Assembly: GCA_029263435.1 (NCBI GenBank)
Contig: JAJCXL010000463.1
Location: 1 to 11,371 of the forward strand
DNA length: 11,371 bases
Source of the DNA: Acidobacteriota bacterium
GTDB lineage: Bacteria; Acidobacteriota; Vicinamibacteria; Marinacidobacterales; SMYC01
Direction: 5' to 3'
A program made the translations under genes and the position numbers. Shown piece after piece: positions 6,305-11,371 of the stretch. The notes under the pieces were generated by a model. The model did not search any database. It was not told where the DNA came from and saw nothing but the letters and a program-made list of their open reading frames with translations. Numbering within the stretch: the first letter of the stretch is position 1; each line of letters starts with the position of its first letter.

Positions 6305-6943
6305 TCACGAATAAAACGGTGCGAGCCTCTCGTACAAGGCCAAAGTGGCACGGCAGTCGGAGAGGCAGTAACGGATGATATCGTCGAGACGGCCTTCGTC
6401 GAACGCGGAGCCGACTTCGGCGCCCGCCATCTCGATTTTCGGAGACGGGATCCCGAACACCGCGCAGAAATAGTCGAGCCCTCCCCGCCGGCGACGATCT
6501 CCGCCCTCGAGCACTTCTCGCACGTCGAAATGCGGCTGTCTCGTATCCGGCTCGGCGGGAATGACCACGCTCGGGCGAAGGCGGTGAAACGCGCTTCGCA
6601 CGTTGAGGTAAGGCACGTCGAAGCGCTTTCCGTTGAACGTCACGTACAGCGCAGGCGTGTTCTCAGCGACGAACGCCCAAAAACGCGCAAGAAGCTCCGC
6701 TTCGGAGTCGTCGGAGAACACGTGCTCGGCGCCGCTCTCGGCATCGACGACGCCGATGACGACGATGCGCCCGGTGGTCGGGTCGAGCCCGAATCGCGAC
6801 ACGAGATCCGCGTAGCGTCTGTCGAGCTCCTCCGGCGCGGGACGATCGCGCTCGAGGCCTCGCTTCAAGTAGTCGAGCGCGCGATCGGGGACCTCCGCTT
6901 CGGCCTGGCCCACCGTTTCGATGTCTAGAACCAGCGTCTTCAC
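6305..6943 (-). CDS. PolB-related 3'-5' exonuclease (DEDDy, COG3298-like)
   Basis: This is a 212-residue single-domain exonuclease of the DnaQ/RNase H-like fold. Exo I is LVLDIETVG (D7, E9), Exo II is FNGKRFDVPYL (D109), and Exo III is YCLSDCRATLALY (Y192, D196), giving the DEDDy two-metal site. PHFDVREVL (137-145) and KIEMAGAEV (169-177) are typical of the predicted exonucleases related to the proofreading domain of DNA polymerase B. The expected reaction is 3'-5' removal of nucleotides from DNA. The true substrate is unknown. The open frame runs further upstream to 7024, but homology begins at residue 2 from GTG 6943. That GTG overlaps the stop of the upstream dehydrogenase (GTGA, 6943-6940), so translation is probably coupled. 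The upstream partner is metabolic, so the pairing gives no clear hint of its role. Confidence 0.87.
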   Translation of the reverse strand: MKTLVLDIETVGQAEAEVPDRALDYLKRGLERDRPAPEELDRRYADLVSRFGLDPTTGRIVVIGVVDAESGAEHVFSDDSEAELLARFWAFVAENTPALYVTFNGKRFDVPYLNVRSAFHRLRPSVVIPAEPDTRQPHFDVREVLEGGDRRRRGGLDYFCAVFGIPSPKIEMAGAEVGSAFDEGRLDDIIRYCLSDCRATLALYERLAPFYS

Positions 6944-9771
6944 GACAAGCCCGCTGCCCGCGCCATGAGCTCCGCCGGATGGTAAGCGCGGGTGCCGGTC
7001 GCGTCGGAGATCTGATGCCGGCAAGACGTGCCCGGCGCGACGACGAGGGTGTCCTCCGAGGCGTTTCGAACGGCCTTCAGAAGTCGGCGCTCCGCCATCT
7101 CGAGTGAGATGTCGAAGTGTTCTTTCTCATAGCCGAACGAGCCCGCCATTCCGCAACAGCCGGAATCCACCACCTCGACCTCGGCACCCGTCCCGCGGAG
7201 ACACGACACGAGAGGCTCCATGCCGACGAGCGCTTTCAAGTGGCAATGACCGTGCACGAGCACCCGCTCCGGAGCTTTCGGATATTCGAGGATGAGTCCG
7301 GGAAGCTCCTCGAGCAGCATGCTCTTCTCAGCGACCGCGCGAGCATCCTGACCGGCGACGAGGTCCGGGTACTCGTCTCTCAACGTCAAGATGCAAGACG
7401 GCTCGAGGCCCACGATAGGGATGCCCCGTCGCGCATAGTCTCCGAGGGCGGCGACGTTGTGCTCCGCGAGCGATCGCGCACGACCGAGCATCCCTTTCGA
7501 GATCGCGGGGCGCCCGCAACAGACTTTGTTCGCGAGAGTGACTTCGAAACCGGAAGCTTCGAGTACCGCGACCGCCGCGCGGCCGATCTCGGGCTCGTGA
7601 TAGTTCATGAACGTGTCGTGGAACAAGACGACTTTCTTGCCGCCCGGTTGTCGATCGCGCTCGTGGAACCAATCGACGAAGGTTTGGGACGCGAACGGTG
7701 GAAGGCTCCGGCGACGGTCGATCCCTACTACCCATTCGAGCACCGCGCGAAAGCTCTTCCGGCGAAGGGTCCAGTTGGCAATCGAAGGCAGCGCGGTTCC
7801 GATTTTTCCCGCGAGCTCGGGTCGAGAGAACATCCGGTCGCGGAGCGAGTAGGGCTTGTCTCGGTGGTACAGCGCCAGGTACTCGGACTTCAATCGCGCC
7901 ATGTCCACGTTGGACGGGCATTCCGCTTTGCAGCCTTTGCATGAAATGCAAAGGTCCATCACTTCATGGAGTCGCTCGCTCGAAATATCGGCCTCCGGCA
8001 AACGCCCATCCAGCACCGCGCGAAGAGCGTTGGCCCGGCCCCGCGTCGAATGCTCCTCGTCTCGCGTCACCATGTACGAGGGGCACATGGTACCTTCGAG
8101 GTTCTTGCGACAAACGCCCGCACCGTTACAAAGCTCGATGGCGCGCGCGAAGCCGCCTTCGGTGGCGTACGGGAAGTAGGTGTCGGGCTCGTGCGCCTCA
8201 TACTCGGCGCCGTAGCGTAGATTCTGGTCCATCGCCGGCGCATCGACGACCTTCCCCGGATTCATGATGCCCTTGGGATCGAAGGCCGACTTCAGCGCTT
8301 TGAACGCACCGTAGATCTCTTCTCCGAACAAGCGTTCGTTGAAGTGACTGCGAGCGAGCCCGTCTCCGTGCTCCCCGCTCATCGAGCCCCCGAAGTCGAC
8401 GACGAGATCGAAGACTTCTTCCGCGATCGCCGTCATCTTCGTCACTTCCGCGCCGTCCTTTAGGTTCACGAGCGGTCGGATGTGGAGGCAGCCCGCGCCC
8501 GCGTGGGCGTAGAACGAGCCGACGGTCCCGTGGCTCGCGAGGATCGCTTCGAAAGAGCGGATGAACTCGGGGACCCGGTCCGGGGCGACGGCGGTGTCTT
8601 CCACGAAAGCGATCGGCTTGTGATCTCCCGGAAGACCCAAGAGCAACGGTAGCGCCGCTTTGCGTACTTTCCACACATTGGCCTGGGCCGCGAGGTCGAG
8701 CACGCGCACCATGGGCTTGGCCGACTCTCCGATCGAAGCCTCCAGCGCATCGAGCTTGGCTGTCACTTCACCTTCGGAGGCGCCCGCGAACTCTACGATG
8801 ATGAGCGCTTTGGGCTCACCTTGGACGAACGACATCCGACGCGCATACTCGAGCGACTTGCGCGCGAGATCCATCACCATCTCGTCCACCAGCTCGACCG
8901 CGGTCGGCTCGAGCGAGAGAATCTCCGTGCCGGTCTCGAGCGCGTCGAGGAGGCCGTCGAAGTGGAGCACCGCGAGACCGACCGCGGGCGGCACCGGTAC
9001 GAGCTTGAGCTTCGCTTCGATGACGGTCGCAAGAGTGCCTTCGGAGCCGACGACGAGCTTCGCGAGATTCACCCGGGAAGGATCGCCCAGCTCATCGAGG
9101 TTGTATCCGCTAACCCGGCGCGGAATCTTCGGATAGCGCTTGTCGATCTCTTCGCGGTGGTTCTTTCCAAGTGAGAGGGCCGCTCGATAGATCGCGCCTT
9201 CCAAGTCGTCACGTGCGAGCTTTTGCCGGAGCGCATCGCCTTCGATCTCGCCGAAGCGGGCGCGGGTGCCATCCGAAAGAATGGCCTCGACCTCGAGGAC
9301 GTTCTCGACGGTTTTGCCGTAGACGAGAGAGCGCGCACCCGCAGAGTTGTTTCCCACCATGCCGCCGATATTCGCGCGGTTGGAGGTCGCGGTCTCCGGC
9401 CCGAAACGAAGCCCGTGAGGTTTGAGCAGATCGCCCAGGACATCGTGCACGATGCCCGGCTGCACCCTGACCGAGCGCTCGTCGAGGTCGAGCTCGACGA
9501 GCTCGCGCATGTATTTCGAAAAATCGAGAATGACGGCGTCGCCGACCGCTTGTCCGGCCAGAGACGTTCCCCCGCCTCTCGGGAGCACCGGCATGCCCTG
9601 CGCGTGAGCGAGACGCACGACCTGTTCGACGTCGCCGGCGTGCTTGGGGAGGACGACTCCTTTCGGCTCTATTTGGTAGATACTCGCATCGGTCGAGTAG
9701 AGCGTTCGCGTCATCCGGTCGAAACGCACTTCTCCGTCGATGCATTCTCGGAGCTCGTCCGCGAACGACAT
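6940..9771 (-). CDS. FAD- and Fe-S-binding 2-hydroxyacid dehydrogenase-type oxidoreductase (GlcD-GlcF fusion, YdiJ-like)
   Basis: This 943-residue protein fuses two modules. The N-terminal VAO/PCMH flavin domain has PRGGGTSLAGQAVG (64-77), FGPETATSNRANIGGMVGNN (123-142), VGSEGTL and the C-terminal FAD-oxidase block with SGEHGDG (465-471). The C-terminal module is a GlcF-like iron-sulfur part. It has cysteine clusters C548/C554/C563 and C608-x2-C611-x2-C614-x3-C618-P, then two CCG domains with CCGRP (751) and CCGMAGSFG (872). This matches the family of D-lactate or D-2-hydroxyglutarate dehydrogenases (E. coli YdiJ type). These oxidise a 2-hydroxyacid to the 2-oxoacid and pass electrons through Fe-S clusters to the respiratory chain. 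Which 2-hydroxyacid is used cannot be told. ATG 9771 is the start. The gene diverges from a TRAP operon, which may import its substrate, and is followed by the overlapping exonuclease. Confidence 0.92.
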   Translation of the reverse strand: MSFADELRECIDGEVRFDRMTRTLYSTDASIYQIEPKGVVLPKHAGDVEQVVRLAHAQGMPVLPRGGGTSLAGQAVGDAVILDFSKYMRELVELDLDERSVRVQPGIVHDVLGDLLKPHGLRFGPETATSNRANIGGMVGNNSAGARSLVYGKTVENVLEVEAILSDGTRARFGEIEGDALRQKLARDDLEGAIYRAALSLGKNHREEIDKRYPKIPRRVSGYNLDELGDPSRVNLAKLVVGSEGTLATVIEAKLKLVPVPPAVGLAVLHFDGLLDALETGTEILSLEPTAVELVDEMVMDLARKSLEYARRMSFVQGEPKALIIVEFAGASEGEVTAKLDALEASIGESAKPMVRVLDLAAQANVWKVRKAALPLLLGLPGDHKPIAFVEDTAVAPDRVPEFIRSFEAILASHGTVGSFYAHAGAGCLHIRPLVNLKDGAEVTKMTAIAEEVFDLVVDFGGSMSGEHGDGLARSHFNERLFGEEIYGAFKALKSAFDPKGIMNPGKVVDAPAMDQNLRYGAEYEAHEPDTYFPYATEGGFARAIELCNGAGVCRKNLEGTMCPSYMVTRDEEHSTRGRANALRAVLDGRLPEADISSERLHEVMDLCISCKGCKAECPSNVDMARLKSEYLALYHRDKPYSLRDRMFSRPELAGKIGTALPSIANWTLRRKSFRAVLEWVVGIDRRRSLPPFASQTFVDWFHERDRQPGGKKVVLFHDTFMNYHEPEIGRAAVAVLEASGFEVTLANKVCCGRPAISKGMLGRARSLAEHNVAALGDYARRGIPIVGLEPSCILTLRDEYPDLVAGQDARAVAEKSMLLEELPGLILEYPKAPERVLVHGHCHLKALVGMEPLVSCLRGTGAEVEVVDSGCCGMAGSFGYEKEHFDISLEMAERRLLKAVRNASEDTLVVAPGTSCRHQISDATGTRAYHPAELMARAAGLS

Positions 9772-9778
9772 GGCGGCG

Positions 9779-9787
9779 ATTCTATCA
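9779..9787 (-). promoter_or_regulatory. Extended -10 box upstream of the FAD/Fe-S oxidoreductase
   Basis: On the - strand, TGA-TAGAAT reads from 9787 down to 9779. TAGAAT matches the -10 consensus at five of six positions with a TG extension. It ends 7 bases before ATG 9771, so the transcript would be leaderless or nearly so. No recognisable -35 lies at the normal distance. Confidence 0.4.
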
Positions 9788-9790
9788 TTG

Positions 9791-9799
9791 TGCTAACTT
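9791..9799 (+). promoter_or_regulatory. Extended -10 box upstream of dctP
   Basis: TGC-TAACTT lies 8 bases before GTG 9808. It shares the GTGCTA core and following TTTCG with the candidate promoter at 2114-2125. TATCAT at 9783-9788 is an alternative -10. No consensus -35 is seen, and the region overlaps the opposite-strand promoter. Confidence 0.35.
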
Positions 9800-9807
9800 T
9801 CGCCACC

Positions 9808-10800
9808 GTGAAGCGGCCTTTCTCATCGCTCGTGACGAGCCTTCTCGCCATCCTCCTCGCGGGGCTCTCTTTGTCCTGTCGGCCCGAAGGCAACGGCAAA
9901 GTCGTCATCAGGTTGGGGCATATCGGATTTCCTGAGTCCCCGTTCGATCACGGCGCCCGAAAGTTCAAAGAGCTCCTCGAAGCTCGGTTCCCCGACCGGG
10001 TCGAAGTACGTATCTTCGGCTCCGCGCAGCTCGGCGAAGACAAAGAGATGCTCGAAGGCCTCCGACTCGGCACCTTGGAGATGCACGTCCCGTCCTCGGT
10101 GCTGCACTCGGTAGAGCCCAAGTTCGGGGTGTTCGATTTGCCGTTTCTCGTGCTCGAGCGCGAGCAGATGGCTCGGATCGCGGACGGGCCGGTCGGTGAG
10201 GAGCTCGCCGAAGCGCTTCTCGCCCACGACCTCGTGCTGCTCGGGCTCTGGGAGAACGGCTTTCGGATGATCACTAATAATGTGCGTCCGATCGTTCAGC
10301 CGGAAGATCTGAAAGGGATCAAGATCCGCACGCCCAAAGATCCCGAGCGAGTGAAGCTGTTCGAGGCCTTTGGCGCCAATCCGACCTCGATGAGCTTCGG
10401 CGAGGTGTTCTCGGCCCTCAAGCAAGGGGTGATCGACGGTCAAGAGAACCCCTTTTCACAGATCGTGCCCGCACGTTTTCATGAAGTGCAACGCTTCTTG
10501 TCCGTGTCGCGACACGTGTACTCCCCCGCCTATCCGCTCATGAGCCGCCAGTACCTGGAATCGCTCGACGAGGACCTCCAGGTAGGTATTCGAGAGGTCG
10601 CGGCCGAAGTCGGACGGTTCCACCGGGAGCTCGGCGTGCGTGAGGACGCCCGCTACCGGACGATGCTCGAGGAGCATCTCCAGATCAGCGAGATCGACCA
10701 ACCAGCATTTGCCGAGCGCGCCGAACCTCTCTACGAAGAGTTCAACCGGCACTTCGGACCGGAGCTGGTCGACACCATTCGAACTTACGGCAAACAGTAG
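9808..10800 (+). CDS. dctP: TRAP transporter solute-binding protein, DctP family (probable lipoprotein)
   Basis: This is a 330-residue extracytoplasmic binding protein. Its N-terminal signal is MKRP plus a hydrophobic core ending LSLSC24, so it is probably lipid-anchored rather than free. Recognisable DctP elements are IRLGHIGFPESPFDHGA (34-50), GSAQLGEDKEMLEGLRLGTLEM (71-92, the usual G-x-Q-LG segment), DLKGIKIRTP (167-176) and GVIDGQENP (207-215). R174 is at the position of the Arg that usually salt-bridges a substrate carboxylate. GTG 9808 is chosen because it opens directly into the signal peptide. GTG 9790 would add six residues, and the longer open frame upstream runs antisense through the oxidoreductase. 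The substrate is probably an organic acid, and the divergent dehydrogenase makes a 2-hydroxyacid plausible (inference). dctQ overlaps by one base. Confidence 0.9.
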   Translation: MKRPFSSLVTSLLAILLAGLSLSCRPEGNGKVVIRLGHIGFPESPFDHGARKFKELLEARFPDRVEVRIFGSAQLGEDKEMLEGLRLGTLEMHVPSSVLHSVEPKFGVFDLPFLVLEREQMARIADGPVGEELAEALLAHDLVLLGLWENGFRMITNNVRPIVQPEDLKGIKIRTPKDPERVKLFEAFGANPTSMSFGEVFSALKQGVIDGQENPFSQIVPARFHEVQRFLSVSRHVYSPAYPLMSRQYLESLDEDLQVGIREVAAEVGRFHRELGVREDARYRTMLEEHLQISEIDQPAFAERAEPLYEEFNRHFGPELVDTIRTYGKQ

Positions 10801-11273
10801 TGTCGTTGGAGCGCGTCGAGCGCGGGCTTCGCTCAGGGCTTTCCTTCGCGGTCGCCGTCATCCTCAGCGCGCTCGCCGCCATCTGCTTCATCGAGGTGCT
10901 CCGGCGGCCGTTCGGTGGCAGCTTCGTCTGGTATGACGAGTTCGTGGGCTATCTGCTCGTCTGGCTCACCTTCTTGGGCGCGGCGCTCGCACGCTCGCAA
11001 CATGCGCATATCGGGGTCGGCAACATCCTGGAAGCGGTATCGCCCGCCGCTCGCCGAGGGCTCGAGCTCGCCACCCACGGACTGATGGTGTTCGTGCACG
11101 TCGTGCTGCTCGTCTACGGGTACCAGCTGATGTCGCGATTTTTGTCGGAGCGCGCGATCACGCTCGACGTCCCCATCGGGCTCGTCTACTCCATCATTCC
11201 CCTCTCCGCGGCGTTGATGCTGGTCATCGAAGCGATTCAGATCGCTCGTTGGTTCGGCGAGGCGAGGGCCTAG
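10800..11273 (+). CDS. dctQ: TRAP transporter small permease subunit, DctQ family
   Basis: This is a 157-residue inner-membrane protein with four predicted helices (about 12-34, 43-63, 88-110 and 127-148), the normal DctQ topology and length. Typical features are RRPFGGSFVWYDEFVGYLLV (35-54, containing the conserved W-x-DE), WLTFLGAALARSQHAHIGV and the closing PIGLVYSIIPLS. It forms the small subunit that supports the DctM sodium-driven permease. GTG 10800 shares its G with the TAG stop of dctP, and no separate ribosome site is visible, so translation is likely coupled. Confidence 0.9.
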   Translation: MSLERVERGLRSGLSFAVAVILSALAAICFIEVLRRPFGGSFVWYDEFVGYLLVWLTFLGAALARSQHAHIGVGNILEAVSPAARRGLELATHGLMVFVHVVLLVYGYQLMSRFLSERAITLDVPIGLVYSIIPLSAALMLVIEAIQIARWFGEARA

Positions 11274-11371
11274 ATGGAGCTGCTGCTCGTCCCGCTGATC
11301 TTAGGACTCATCGCCGTGGGCCTTCCTATCGGCTATGCCCTCATCGCGTCGGGGATCGTCGTGATCGCGCT
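11274..11371 (+). CDS. dctM: TRAP transporter large permease subunit, DctM family (5' partial fragment)
   Basis: The first 32 codons are present before the window ends. ATG 11274 follows the dctQ stop without a gap and is preceded by GAGGG at 11264-11268, five bases away. The peptide starts MELLLVPLILGLIAVGLPIG, a hydrophobic first helix with the GLPIGYAL turn typical of DctM. DctM is the 12-helix large permease that couples import to a sodium gradient. Position after dctP and dctQ makes the call secure even though most of the gene is missing. Confidence 0.88.
   Translation, partial: MELLLVPLILGLIAVGLPIGYALIASGIVVIA

Noticed and set aside
6284..6928. 214-residue + strand open frame opposite the exonuclease gene
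   Set aside because: The opposite strand carries all exonuclease motifs, and this frame has none.
7117..7944. 275-residue + strand open frame inside the oxidoreductase gene
   Set aside because: It is antisense to the conserved CCG and Fe-S region, and its own translation shows no domain.
9223..9807. 195-codon upstream extension of the dctP frame
   Set aside because: It runs antisense through the oxidoreductase. The signal peptide of DctP begins at GTG 9808.

Overview
The window is a gene-dense, GC-rich stretch of bacterial chromosome. No gap between genes exceeds about 70 bases, and no RNA gene, insertion sequence, CRISPR array or phage gene was seen. Signal peptides, two candidate lipoproteins, a pilin-like protein, an STN-domain protein, a lytic transglycosylase tail and a TRAP transporter point to a diderm (Gram-negative-type) bacterium. 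The pseudopilin-like protein, with a GIVGVAS...YRDWLFV block after a Gly-rich linker, reminds me of proteins from Acidobacteriota. That placement is a guess from memory and was not tested.

Left part (1-2883, + strand): the tail of a lytic transglycosylase overlaps a pseudopilin-like protein that lacks the usual Glu at +5. A family 4 glycosyltransferase follows, then a secreted STN-domain protein with an acidic, proline-rich tail. The last gene has its own good candidate sigma-70 promoter, whose -35 box overlaps the stop codon of the glycosyltransferase. These genes look like cell-envelope, pilus or secretion functions.

Middle part (2896-6300, + strand): a LigD-type end-joining protein has intact-looking phosphoesterase and primase-polymerase domains. 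The ligase domain between them has lost the catalytic lysine and other motif residues, and its OB fold is absent. A small ABC/SMC-like ATPase and a cysteine-rich lipoprotein with an Ig-like fold signature follow.

Right part: on the - strand, a large FAD plus Fe-S 2-hydroxyacid dehydrogenase-type protein (9771-6940) is coupled by a 4-base GTGA overlap to a DEDDy 3'-5' exonuclease (6943-6305). Divergent from it, only 36 bases away on the + strand, a tightly packed TRAP operon begins (dctP, dctQ and the start of dctM). Transporter and dehydrogenase may handle the same organic acid. The most notable items are the ligase-dead LigD, the compact divergent promoter region with extended -10 boxes almost touching both start codons, and the atypical pseudopilin/STN pair.
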